Shown in pieces: positions 16,108 to 24,242 of a DNA stretch of 45,846 nucleotides. Origin of the DNA: Bacteroidaceae bacterium (GTDB lineage Bacteria; Bacteroidota; Bacteroidia; Bacteroidales; Bacteroidaceae); assembly GCA_017619335.1 (NCBI GenBank), contig JAFZSP010000101.1, positions 1 through 45,846 of the forward strand, written 5' to 3'. Position numbers and translations under genes: made by a program. Under the pieces are notes generated by a model. The model did no database searches and was not told the DNA's origin. It saw only the letters and a program-made list of their open reading frames with translations. Within the stretch, counting starts at the first letter, position 1. Each line of letters starts with the position of its first letter.

Positions 16108-17169
16108 ATGAAAAACAAGATATTTAGACATCTGATATTAGGTTCTGTATGTTGCTGTATCGCAGCAACCCTCTCACTCCTTACCGCCTGTAATGACGAG
16201 TGGAAGGAAGAGCAGTACCAGCATTACATCAGCTTCAAGGCTCCCCTGAATGACAATGGTGTCACTGCCGTCTATGTTCCCTACACCCGTCACAATGACG
16301 ACGGCACACCTATGTATGGCGAGGGCAAGTCACACTATGAGCTGCCCGTCATCGTCAGCGGCACCACCGATAACGATGAAGACATCACCGTTTACGTGGG
16401 CCACAGTGACACGCTGTCCATCCTCAACGTGGAGCGTTTCGGCAGTCCGGCCTACCGCGCCGACATCACCGACCTTTATTACAAGGACATGTCACAGTTT
16501 GCCTCCTATAGTGAGACCCTCAAGATCAATGCCGGCAAGAATGTGGAACTGCTGAAAATCAACTTCGACTTCAACGGCATCGACATGCGTGACAAGTGGG
16601 TGCTCCCCATCGAGATCAAGAAGCATGAAGGTTACACGCCCCATCCGCGTAAGAACTACGCCAAAGCCATGCTTCGTGTCTATCCATACAATGACTTCTC
16701 GGGCAATTACAGCGCCACCACCCTCACGGTGACCAACGCCGACGACCCCGATAATGCCACAGGTATGGAGACAGCTCGCGGCTATGTCGTGGATGAGAAC
16801 ACCATCTTCTTCTATGCAGGCACCATGAACGAGGAGAGCCGCGTGGATCGTCAGAACTACAAGGTGTTCTTCCACTTCATCCCTGAGAACGCAGAGAAGA
16901 CGCAGGGGCGCATAGAGATTACCTCCAACAACCCCGCCAACGGTTTCGTGAACAACGGCCAGGCCGCCTATCGCATCTACGAGCAGATGGACGAGGTACA
17001 GCCCTGGCTCATGCACCGTTACGTGATCATCAGCGGTATCGACTACAACTACACTGATTACACCTCCGTCGAAGGATACCCCATGGAATACACTGTCAAG
17101 GGAATCCTTACACTGGAGCGTCAACTGAACACTCAGATTCCGAATGAAGACCAAGCTATTCAGTGGTAA
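16108..17169 (+). CDS. SusE-position surface lipoprotein (DUF1735/DUF4361-like)
   Basis: A 353-aa lipoprotein (LLTAC, Cys28). The ATG at 16108 begins the signal peptide. The N-terminal half looks like the immunoglobulin-like DUF1735 module found after SusD genes (YISFKAPLNDNGVTAVYVPYT.., LPVIVSGTT). The C-terminal half (PYNDFSGNYSATTLTVT.., RIEITSNNPANGF) resembles the lipocalin-like DUF4361/DUF4973 module. Proteins in this position generally bind the target glycan at the surface. The exact Pfam assignment is uncertain, but the role as a PUL accessory lipoprotein is well supported by position and architecture. GH92 follows after 136 nt of hairpin repeats. Confidence 0.78.
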   Translation: MKNKIFRHLILGSVCCCIAATLSLLTACNDEWKEEQYQHYISFKAPLNDNGVTAVYVPYTRHNDDGTPMYGEGKSHYELPVIVSGTTDNDEDITVYVGHSDTLSILNVERFGSPAYRADITDLYYKDMSQFASYSETLKINAGKNVELLKINFDFNGIDMRDKWVLPIEIKKHEGYTPHPRKNYAKAMLRVYPYNDFSGNYSATTLTVTNADDPDNATGMETARGYVVDENTIFFYAGTMNEESRVDRQNYKVFFHFIPENAEKTQGRIEITSNNPANGFVNNGQAAYRIYEQMDEVQPWLMHRYVIISGIDYNYTDYTSVEGYPMEYTVKGILTLERQLNTQIPNEDQAIQW

Positions 17170-17175
17170 ATAAAA

Positions 17176-17257
17176 GACTCACCCCCGACCCCTCTCTTTC
17201 AAAGAGGGGAGAAGACCCACCCCCGACCCCTCCCATAAAGGAGGGGAGAGGGTCCCC
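17176..17257 (-). repeat. Two hairpin repeats upstream of GH92
   Basis: First unit 17176-17211 (GACTCACCCCCGACCCCTCT.. with a CCTCT/AGAGG-type stem around TTTCAAA); second unit 17215-17257 (CACCCCCGACCCCTCC.. with a CCTCC/GGAGG stem). The first is the reverse complement of the repeat inside GH92 (17365-17403) and of that at 45681-45716. Between 17258 and 17305 lie several TTCCGTT iterations. Confidence 0.85.
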
Positions 17258-17305
17258 CTCTCCCTTCCGTTTCTTCCGTTATTTCTCCGTTAATTCCGTT
17301 ATCTG

Positions 17306-19618
17306 ATGAAGTATTTAAAGTATTTCTTTTTAACTACACTATTATTAACCGTTCCCGCCTTTTCCTCTCCCCTCTTTGAAAGAGAGGGGTCGGGGGTGAG
17401 TCTTTCGGGGTTGAGTCCTGTGGATTACGTCTCCACCCTTGTGGGAACGCTCTCCAAGCACTCCCTCTCCACAGGCAACACCTATCCCGCAGTGGCCCTG
17501 CCCTGGGGCATGAACTTCTGGACACCACAGACGGGACGCATGGGTGATGGATGGTGCTATGTCTATACCGAGGACAAGCTCCGCGGCATCAAGCAGACCC
17601 ACCAGCCTTCACCCTGGATCAACGACTACGGACAGTTCGCCCTCATGCCGACCACCCGCACCGTCTTCCGTGAGGATGATCGTGCCTCATGGTTCAGCCA
17701 CAAGGCAGAGGTGGCCAAACCTTATTATTATAAGGTATATCTCGCCGACTGGGATGTCACCGCAGAGCTCACGCCCACAGAGCGTGCTGCCCTCATGCGT
17801 CTGACCTATCCAGCCACAGACGAAGCACGTCTGGTGATTGACCCCTTTGACAAGGGCTCCAGCATCAGCATCGATGTTCAGGGCCGCCGCGTCACAGGTT
17901 ACACCACGAAGAACAGCGGTGGCGTCCCCGAGGGCTTCAAGAACTTCTTCGTCATCGAGTTTTCCCATCCCATCACCTTCGTGGCCACTGCCGATGGTGA
18001 CCGCCTGCAGGAAGGACGCTCTGAGCTGACGGCCGATCATGTCACAGGTGTCGTGGGTTTCCCCACACTGAAACGTGGCGAGCAGGTGACCCTGCGTATC
18101 GCCTCTTCCTTCATCAGCACAGAACAGGCTGTTCGCAACCTGCAGGAGCTTGGCACACGTTCTTTTGACGAGGTCTGTGCCGCTGGTCGCCAGCGCTGGA
18201 ACGATGTCTTGGGACGCATCGCTGTGGAGGACGAGAACATCGATCACTTGCGCACTTTCTACAGCTGCCTTTATCGTTCCGTGCTCTTCCCCCGCATGTT
18301 CTATGAATGGGGTGCCGACGGCGTTCCCGTGCATTACAGTCCCCACACGGGCAAGGTCTGTGAAGGTCGTTACTTTACAGACACGGGCTTCTGGGATACT
18401 TTCCGCAGCCTCTTCCCGTTGGTGAACCTGCTGTATCCGGAGATGAGCGAACAGATGCAGGAGGGACTCGTCAACTGCTACCGCGAGAGCGGCTTCCTGC
18501 CCGAATGGGCCAGCCCAGGACATCGCGGCTGCATGGTGGGCAACAACTCTGCTTCTGTCGTGGCAGACGCCTACCTGAAAGGCATACGTGGTTATGATAT
18601 CAATACCCTCTGGGAAGCTGTGGTGTATGGAGCCAATGCTGTCCATCCACAGGTTTCTTCCACAGGCCGACTGGGCTTTGATTATTACAACAAGTTGGGA
18701 TATGTTCCATACGATGTGAAAATCAATGAGAGCGTGGCCCGCACTTTGGAGTATGCCTACGATGACTGGTGCATCTATCAGTTGGGCCTCAAGCTGGGCA
18801 AGAAGGAAAAGGAACTCAAGCCCTTCCGCGAGCACGCCCTGAACTACCGTAACGTATTCGACCCTGAGACAAAATTGATGCGTGGTCGCCTCCAGAACGG
18901 CCAGTTCCAGAGCCCCTTCAACCCCCTCAAGTGGGGTGACGCCTTCACAGAGGGCAACGCCTGGCACTACACCTGGTCTGTCTTCCACGACCCAGAGGGA
19001 CTCATCAGCCTCATGGGCGGCCGTGACGTCTTTGCCGCCATGCTGGATTCTGTATTTAACGTTCCGCCCCTCTTTGATGAGAGCTACTACGGCGGCGTCA
19101 TTCACGAGATTCGTGAGATGCAGATTATGAATGCAGGCAACTACGCCCACGGCAACCAACCCATCCAGCACATGATTTACCTCTATGACTGGGCCGGTCA
19201 GCCCTGGAAGGCACAGCAGCGCGTGCGTGAAGTCATGGACCGCTTCTACAATGCCGCTCCCGACGGCTACTGCGGCGATGAGGACAACGGCCAGACCTCT
19301 GCCTGGTATGTCTTCTCGGCCATCGGCTTCTATCCCGTCTGCCCAGGCTCGGGAGAGTATGCGATTGGCACGCCCTATTTCCGCCGTGCCACCCTCCATC
19401 TCCCCAAGGGACGTGACCTCGTCATTGAAGCAGATGCACCCGTCCATCCTTTCATACAGAAGCTGCTCGTCAACGGACAGGAATACACCCAGAACTACTT
19501 CCGTCATGCAGACCTCCTTCGTGGCGGTTCGCTGCGCTTCCAGTTGGGACAAGAACCCAACCGCTCACGTGGCACGGCCCCGTCCGATGCCCCCTACAGC
19601 TTCTCCAAGGAGCAATAA
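17306..19618 (+). CDS. Glycoside hydrolase family 92 alpha-mannosidase, Gln variant (probable mannose-1-phosphate-linkage type)
   Basis: A 770-aa exported enzyme: signal peptide about 1-20, then an N-terminal beta-sandwich (TLVGTLSKHSLSTGNTYPAVALPWGMNFW, GIKQTHQPSPWINDYGQ) and an (alpha/alpha)6 barrel (GFWDTFRSLFPLV, EWASPGHRGCMVG). The calcium-dependent family has an Asp base, here D660 (with D658) in GDEDNGQTSAWY. The usual catalytic acid Glu of GNEPxHH is Gln here, Q618 in HGNQPIQH. Known GH92 enzymes that cleave mannose-1-phospho-6-mannose carry this Glu-to-Gln change because a phosphate leaving group needs no acid. Residues 20-33, just after the signal peptide, are encoded by a dispersed hairpin repeat. 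GH76 follows after 12 nt. Confidence 0.93.
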   Translation: MKYLKYFFLTTLLLTVPAFSSPLFEREGSGVSLSGLSPVDYVSTLVGTLSKHSLSTGNTYPAVALPWGMNFWTPQTGRMGDGWCYVYTEDKLRGIKQTHQPSPWINDYGQFALMPTTRTVFREDDRASWFSHKAEVAKPYYYKVYLADWDVTAELTPTERAALMRLTYPATDEARLVIDPFDKGSSISIDVQGRRVTGYTTKNSGGVPEGFKNFFVIEFSHPITFVATADGDRLQEGRSELTADHVTGVVGFPTLKRGEQVTLRIASSFISTEQAVRNLQELGTRSFDEVCAAGRQRWNDVLGRIAVEDENIDHLRTFYSCLYRSVLFPRMFYEWGADGVPVHYSPHTGKVCEGRYFTDTGFWDTFRSLFPLVNLLYPEMSEQMQEGLVNCYRESGFLPEWASPGHRGCMVGNNSASVVADAYLKGIRGYDINTLWEAVVYGANAVHPQVSSTGRLGFDYYNKLGYVPYDVKINESVARTLEYAYDDWCIYQLGLKLGKKEKELKPFREHALNYRNVFDPETKLMRGRLQNGQFQSPFNPLKWGDAFTEGNAWHYTWSVFHDPEGLISLMGGRDVFAAMLDSVFNVPPLFDESYYGGVIHEIREMQIMNAGNYAHGNQPIQHMIYLYDWAGQPWKAQQRVREVMDRFYNAAPDGYCGDEDNGQTSAWYVFSAIGFYPVCPGSGEYAIGTPYFRRATLHLPKGRDLVIEADAPVHPFIQKLLVNGQEYTQNYFRHADLLRGGSLRFQLGQEPNRSRGTAPSDAPYSFSKEQ
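17365..17403 (+). repeat. Hairpin repeat inside the GH92 coding sequence
   Basis: The unit (CCCCTCTTTGAAAGAGAGGG, then TCGGGGGTGAGTCT) is identical over more than 30 nt to 45684-45716 and to the complement of 17176-17208. In frame it encodes SSPLFEREGSGVSLS between the signal peptide and the mature enzyme. Confidence 0.9.
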
Positions 19619-19630
19619 CAGACACTGACG

Positions 19631-21217
19631 ATGAAACACATTTTGCATTTCACTCTTTACATTTGTTGGCTCCTCCTGCCCGTCGCCTGCTCGGCAGACG
19701 AACCGTCGGAGTCCGTCGCTGTCACAGACCTTCGCCGCGCCATCACCCTGACAGACGCCACCATGCAGCGCTCCTTCACAGGTACAGACATGAGGATGTA
19801 TGACACCTATGACACCTCCAACGGTCGGGGCAGCGGCACTGCGGATGTCTGGCCCTACACGGCTGCGCTGGAAGCCCACTGCTCTGTGCTGGAAGCCCTG
19901 GAACTCCTGCGTGAAGAGGCTCCTGAACTGTATGCAGAGGCCCATGACCGCTATGTCACACGCCTGCGCCAGCTCTTCCAGAACCTGGCCTACTATGCCG
20001 GCACCTACCGCCTGCGCTCTTACGCCCAGATGCGGCGCTGGACCATCTATGGCGTGCATCGTTCCGGCAGCAAAGGCACGGCGGTCGTCACAGGCATCGA
20101 AAACGTCTATGATGACCAGATGTGGCTCTGCCGAGAGCTCACCCGTGCCTACCACCTGACGGGCGAGGAGGCCTACCTCAAGGAGGCCACCATGCTGGCC
20201 GACTACTGCATTGACGGCTGGGACTGCTGCTTGGATGCAGATGGCAACGAGTATGGAGGAATCAGCTGGGGACCAGGCTATAACAGCAAACACTCCTGCT
20301 CCAACGGACCACTCATCCAGCCTCTGGTCTGGCTGGCTGACATCTATCGCACAGAGGACGAACCGGAGAATCTCACCTTCTACTTCGTCCAGCCCGATGG
20401 CACACGTGCCAGCACCCAGCGACGCCACAGTGAGGTCTATCTGGAAATGGCACGCAAGGTTTATGATTGGCAGCGGAAACACCTTCTCAACAGCTCCACG
20501 GGCGTCTATTGGGACATGCTCGGAGCACCAGGGGAAATCAAGTACGTGGAGGTCGGAGGCTACACCTATCGTGACCATGTAGATACGGGCGGCCCTACAG
20601 GCACGGCCTACACCTACAACACGGGCACCATGCTCTCTGGAGCCATGGAGCTCTATCGTGTCACAGGTGAAGAGGCCTACCTGACAGACCTCAACAACCT
20701 CTGCCGCAGCGCCCTCGGGCAGTTCGCACGCAACCGCCGGGTGGATGGCGTCACCTTCCGTGAATGGCCCACAGATGAAGTGGCCACCAGCGGCTTCAAC
20801 ACCTGGTTCGATGATGTGCTGATGCGTGCCTTCGTGGATGCCTATACCTATAACACCACGCGCACTGTCACCACTGCCCTCAACTCGTTCCAGCAGAACC
20901 TGGAGTGGGGCTGGGAGTTCCACCTCCGTGACGGCTGTCTGCCCATCCACCTCATCGACGGCTGGGGCGACGCCACCGTCACCAAGGGCTTCCACCAGTG
21001 TGCCTTTGCTGCCGAGCTCGCCATGCTCGCTGTGTGGCAGCACCGCGTCTCTGTCGCCAGTGCCGTCAACGACCTGGACGTGCAGGAGTCCGCATCAGTG
21101 CCCTCCGCAGATAGCACGCCAGACAATGATACGCCCCATGCACGAGTCCGTACTACCTCACATGCCCTCCACCTCGGCTCCTACGACCTTCTCGGCCGTC
21201 GCCTGGCAGTGAGGTGA
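19631..21217 (+). CDS. Glycoside hydrolase family 76 endo-alpha-1,6-mannanase lipoprotein
   Basis: A 528-aa lipoprotein (LLPVAC, Cys20) with an acidic stretch after the Cys (SADEPSE), compatible with surface export. The GH76 (alpha/alpha)6 barrel spans about 35-465. The catalytic Asp pair is D161-D162 in NVYDDQMWLCREL; other family landmarks are YNTGTMLSGAMELY and FNTWFDDVLMRAFVDAY. The family cuts the alpha-1,6-mannan backbone of fungal mannan. The last ~50 residues are low-complexity and end GSYDLLGRRLAVR, resembling the end of a type IX secretion sorting domain, but the beta-sandwich part is missing. This is the last gene of the PUL; a hairpin terminator lies at 21314-21346. Confidence 0.92.
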   Translation: MKHILHFTLYICWLLLPVACSADEPSESVAVTDLRRAITLTDATMQRSFTGTDMRMYDTYDTSNGRGSGTADVWPYTAALEAHCSVLEALELLREEAPELYAEAHDRYVTRLRQLFQNLAYYAGTYRLRSYAQMRRWTIYGVHRSGSKGTAVVTGIENVYDDQMWLCRELTRAYHLTGEEAYLKEATMLADYCIDGWDCCLDADGNEYGGISWGPGYNSKHSCSNGPLIQPLVWLADIYRTEDEPENLTFYFVQPDGTRASTQRRHSEVYLEMARKVYDWQRKHLLNSSTGVYWDMLGAPGEIKYVEVGGYTYRDHVDTGGPTGTAYTYNTGTMLSGAMELYRVTGEEAYLTDLNNLCRSALGQFARNRRVDGVTFREWPTDEVATSGFNTWFDDVLMRAFVDAYTYNTTRTVTTALNSFQQNLEWGWEFHLRDGCLPIHLIDGWGDATVTKGFHQCAFAAELAMLAVWQHRVSVASAVNDLDVQESASVPSADSTPDNDTPHARVRTTSHALHLGSYDLLGRRLAVR

Positions 21218-21257
21218 CCATCTCCTGACCACCATCCTTTGGCCGCATTGGCCTTCA

Positions 21258-21352
21258 CGTCCAGCCCCTGAAGCGGTTGCGTCTATAGGAAAATGCCTTT
21301 GCGTCCAGCCCCTAACGCCTTTGCCTCTATAGGCAGAGGCGTTTTCGTCCAG
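21258..21352 (+). repeat. 44-bp tandem repeat after the PUL
   Basis: CGTCCAG recurs at 21258, 21302 and 21346, exactly 44 bp apart. The first two units also share CCCCT and a G(C/G)(G/C)TCTATAGG segment; the third is cut short. The second unit forms the terminator hairpin. Confidence 0.8.
21314..21346. terminator. Terminator between GH76 and the DedA-type gene
   Basis: Nested stem AACGCCT-T-TGCCT / ctat / AGGCA-G-AGGCGTT followed by TTT; the single non-Watson-Crick position is a T-G wobble. It can end the PUL transcript and perhaps the convergent operon. Nothing else was seen in 21218-21421 apart from the 44-bp repeat. Confidence 0.75.
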
Positions 21353-21421
21353 TGCTCATTTTCAAGAAGCGTGCAACATTCCTCGAAAATGCGGGAAATG
21401 GAGATGGCCCGTGCCGTAATG

Positions 21422-21862
21422 TCAAATCAGGGAGATGGCGAAGATGAGGAGGGCATAGCGGGCAGCCTTGCCCAGGGTGATGGTGAAGAGGGAGAGCCAG
21501 GGATTGGCGCGCATAAAGCCCAGGGTGACAGCGATGACACTGCCCAAGATGGGGAGGAAACAGAGGATGCCAATCCACGCGCCGTAGCGTTCCATCCAGC
21601 GGGCGGTGCGGTCGATCTTCTTGCGCTCCACATGCAGGTAATGCTCTATCCATTCCATCTTGCCCAGCGTGCCCACACCGTAGTTGAACATGCTTCCTGC
21701 CACGTTTCCCACAGTGGCTGCGATGAAGAGTTGCACAGGTTCGAGGCCTGCCAGCTGCAAAGCCGTCAGCACGGCTTCACTGCTGAAAGGAAAGACGCTG
21801 CCTGCAATGAACGAGGCGACGAGCATTCCCCAATAACCCCAAGATTCGAGCAATTCAAGCAT
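21422..21862 (-). CDS. DedA/VTT-family membrane protein (YqaA-like)
   Basis: A 146-aa multi-pass membrane protein. It has the short VTT (SNARE-associated) layout: FIAGSVFPFSSEAVLTALQLAG, a re-entrant region (GNVAGSMFNYGVG), an amphipathic stretch (WIEHYLHVERKKIDRTARWMERYGAW), then FLPILGSVIAVTLGFMRANPWL. The length and motif order fit YqaA-type proteins better than full-length DedA. Relatives are linked to membrane homeostasis or phospholipid flipping, but the role here is unproven. It is the last gene of the 28976-21422 operon, 28 nt after the membrane protein. Confidence 0.82.
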   Translation of the reverse strand: MLELLESWGYWGMLVASFIAGSVFPFSSEAVLTALQLAGLEPVQLFIAATVGNVAGSMFNYGVGTLGKMEWIEHYLHVERKKIDRTARWMERYGAWIGILCFLPILGSVIAVTLGFMRANPWLSLFTITLGKAARYALLIFAISLI

Positions 21863-21872
21863 GGAAGTGGAT

Positions 21873-21898
21873 GGTTTCAGGTTTCAAGTTTCAGGAAT
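21873..21898 (-). repeat. Dispersed ATTCCTGAAACTTGAAAC repeat
   Basis: On the minus strand the short gap before the DedA-type gene reads ATTCCTGAAACTTGAAACCT. The same string, up to the last bases, occurs on the plus strand at about 527-546 just before the terminator at 551. A small interspersed repeat. Confidence 0.6.
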
Positions 21899-22928
21899 AG
21901 AAAAGCGGGAAGGGAGTGAGCGCGATGACGCCTATGGCGATGAGTCCCAGGGTGAGGAGCATTACCCAGAGGTTGGTGAGGCGGGTGCGGGTGAGTGCGA
22001 TGAAATGAGCGGCTGAGGGAGCGGTGGTGAGCAGCAGCAAGGGGAGCAGATACTGGAGGTCCGAGGGACGTAGTAGGAGCCACAGCCAGAGGCTGACCAG
22101 CATGGTCATGAAGGTGTAGTGGCACATGCGCACTCGGATCTTGTCGTCGTAGCTCTTGCGGAGGTAGTGGATGAAGCCCGTCAGCCCCCACAAAATGATG
22201 AGCAGGAGGGCCAGCAACTCTGGAAGATGCGTCTGTGCAGCAAGCGTCAACCGTTCAGAGAGTCCCAGATGGACCCCGCTCCAGAACCCGTTCCAGTCCG
22301 CCGTCTGCCCCAACTGGATGACCCACTGCCATGAGAAGGGTTCCGTGAAGGGTGCGATGATGGCGGCGCATTGCTCCAGGAAAGGCGTCGTCTGACCCAG
22401 GGCAAGCGCAGCTGTGCCCCAGAAGACGTAGGGCAGCAGGAGTCCCATGAACGCCGCTCCAAAGCTCTTCCACTGCAGGGCACGCAGATACACGCCCAAG
22501 TTCCACAACTGGATGATGAACAGCAGCCAGACGGACGGCCAGAAGAGGCTGGCCAGAGAGAGGCAGAGGAAGGAATGAAAGGTGTCGGCCTCGGGACGCA
22601 GCTTCTCGTAGGTGCGCAGCAGGAAGTAAAAGGAACTTGCGACGAAGAAGAGGACGAGGGTGGCGTGCTGCAAGGGATGCAAGAAGCCGCAGACGGCCAT
22701 CAGCAGCAGGAAGAGGCTGGAAACCATGCGCGAACGGATGCGAAGCAGGGCGTTCACGGCGTTGGTCTCGATGATGACGTAGGTGGTGAGTGCACAGGCT
22801 GCCAATCCCAACAGGTAATCTGTGGAATAGGTGGCTTGTGGTAGCCACCACAGCAGCGTCGTCACCACGCACGCCACGGGCAACGTCGCTGAACTCTCTG
22901 CAATCTTATTTTGCCATCTGCGCTTCAC
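21891..22928 (-). CDS. Polytopic membrane protein of unknown function
   Basis: A 345-aa hydrophobic protein with about ten predicted membrane segments (for example VACVVTTLLWWLP, YLLGLAACALTTYVII, LFLLLMAVCGFL, LLPLLLLTTAP, WVMLLTLGLIAIGVIAL). No catalytic motif was recognised. The start is GTG at 22928, 3 nt after the PurD stop, and no ATG occurs near it, so tight translational coupling to PurD is likely. Bacteroidales genomes often carry a membrane gene of this kind next to purD, but its function is unknown. Confidence 0.7.
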   Translation of the reverse strand: MKRRWQNKIAESSATLPVACVVTTLLWWLPQATYSTDYLLGLAACALTTYVIIETNAVNALLRIRSRMVSSLFLLLMAVCGFLHPLQHATLVLFFVASSFYFLLRTYEKLRPEADTFHSFLCLSLASLFWPSVWLLFIIQLWNLGVYLRALQWKSFGAAFMGLLLPYVFWGTAALALGQTTPFLEQCAAIIAPFTEPFSWQWVIQLGQTADWNGFWSGVHLGLSERLTLAAQTHLPELLALLLIILWGLTGFIHYLRKSYDDKIRVRMCHYTFMTMLVSLWLWLLLRPSDLQYLLPLLLLTTAPSAAHFIALTRTRLTNLWVMLLTLGLIAIGVIALTPFPLFYS

Positions 22929-22931
22929 GGC

Positions 22932-24203
22932 TTACAAGTCCTGTCCGATATCGCGGCGGAAATATTGGCCTTGGAAATGAATCTTCTGTGCGCCAGCGAA
23001 ACTGCGGGCGAGGGCTTCGGCCTTGTCCTTGCCGTAGGAAGAGACTGCGATGACACGCCCTCCGGCAGTGACCACCTGACCGTCGGCATTAAGTGCCGTT
23101 CCAGCGTGGAACACCACACTGCCCTGGACGTCGTTGATGCCTGTAATGGGGAATCCCTTCTCATATTTGCCAGGATAACCTCCGCTGACCAGCATCACGC
23201 AGACAGCCGAGCGCTCGTCGATTTCCAAGGGACGGCAGGCTAAGTTGCCTTCTGCCACCCCGCAGAGCAGCTCCACGAGGTCGCTCTTCAGACGCAGCAT
23301 GACGGTCTCTGTCTCGGGGTCGCCCATGCGGCAGTTGTACTCGATGACCTTGGGGTCGCCTCCGCAGTTGATGAGGCCGAAGAAGATAAAGCCTTTATAG
23401 TCCAGTCCTTCTTCTGCCAGACCCTGAACGGTGGGGCGGACGATGCGATCTTCCACCTTCTGCATCCATGCTTTGTCGGCAAACGGAACGGGCGAGACGC
23501 TGCCCATGCCGCCTGTGTTCAGACCTGTGTCGCCTTCGCCGATGCGCTTGTAGTCCTTGGCCTCGGGCAGAATCTTGTAATCCTTGCCGTCTGTGAGCAC
23601 GAAGACGGAACACTCGATGCCACTGAGGAATTCCTCTATCACCACGCGGGCAGAGGCCTGTCCGAACATACCTCCGAGCATCTCGCGCAGCTCTTTCTGG
23701 GCTTCCTCCAGTGTGGGTAGGATCAGCACGCCCTTGCCGGCACAGAGGCCGTCGGCCTTCAGCACGTAGGGCGGTTGGAGTGTTTCCAGGAAAGCCAACC
23801 CCTCCTCCACATGAGCTCCGTCAAAGGTCTGATAGGCCGCTGTGGGGATGTGGTGGCGCTGCATGAATCCCTTGGCAAAATCCTTGGAACCTTCCAGCTG
23901 GGCACCTGCCTTGCTGGGGCCGATGACGGGCACGTGGCTGAGGGCGGCATCGTCGCGGAAGAAGTCATAAATGCCCTTCACCAGCGGGTCCTCGGGACCC
24001 ACCACCACCATGTCGATACCCTCGCGGAGCACGAATTGCTTGATACCTTCGAAGTCGTCGGCCTTCAGAGGGACGTTCTCTCCCACCTGCTGTGTCCCCG
24101 CATTGCCTGGGGCGATGAAGAGTTTCTCAATCTTGGGTGACTGAACTATTTTCCATGCCAGCGCGTGCTCACGGCCGCCGCTGCCTAAAAGAAGAAGTTT
24201 CAT
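22932..24203 (-). CDS. purD: Phosphoribosylamine--glycine ligase (GAR synthetase)
   Basis: A 423-aa cytosolic enzyme of standard length. It makes glycinamide ribonucleotide from phosphoribosylamine, glycine and ATP in purine synthesis. Visible features: N-domain [15 protein letters not shown] (residues 3-17) and [16 protein letters not shown]; the ATP-grasp domain with [31 protein letters not shown] and [13 protein letters not shown]; and the metal/nucleotide segment [15 protein letters not shown]. It is fourth in a six-gene operon, 39 nt after the dipeptidyl peptidase. Confidence 0.97.
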   Translation of the reverse strand: MKLLLLGSGGREHALAWKIVQSPKIEKLFIAPGNAGTQQVGENVPLKADDFEGIKQFVLREGIDMVVVGPEDPLVKGIYDFFRDDAALSHVPVIGPSKAGAQLEGSKDFAKGFMQRHHIPTAAYQTFDGAHVEEGLAFLETLQPPYVLKADGLCAGKGVLILPTLEEAQKELREMLGGMFGQASARVVIEEFLSGIECSVFVLTDGKDYKILPEAKDYKRIGEGDTGLNTGGMGSVSPVPFADKAWMQKVEDRIVRPTVQGLAEEGLDYKGFIFFGLINCGGDPKVIEYNCRMGDPETETVMLRLKSDLVELLCGVAEGNLACRPLEIDERSAVCVMLVSGGYPGKYEKGFPITGINDVQGSVVFHAGTALNADGQVVTAGGRVIAVSSYGKDKAEALARSFAGAQKIHFQGQYFRRDIGQDL

Positions 24204-24242
24204 TGTGCTATGATATTTTAACTTCTATAACTTCCATAAAAA

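Noticed and set aside
17687..19552. 621-aa open frame antisense to GH92
   Set aside because: Composition and lack of any domain show it is a shadow of the GC-rich third positions of GH92. The same holds for 19565-21043, 13873-15279, 10955-12208, 9437-10570 and 7354-8511.
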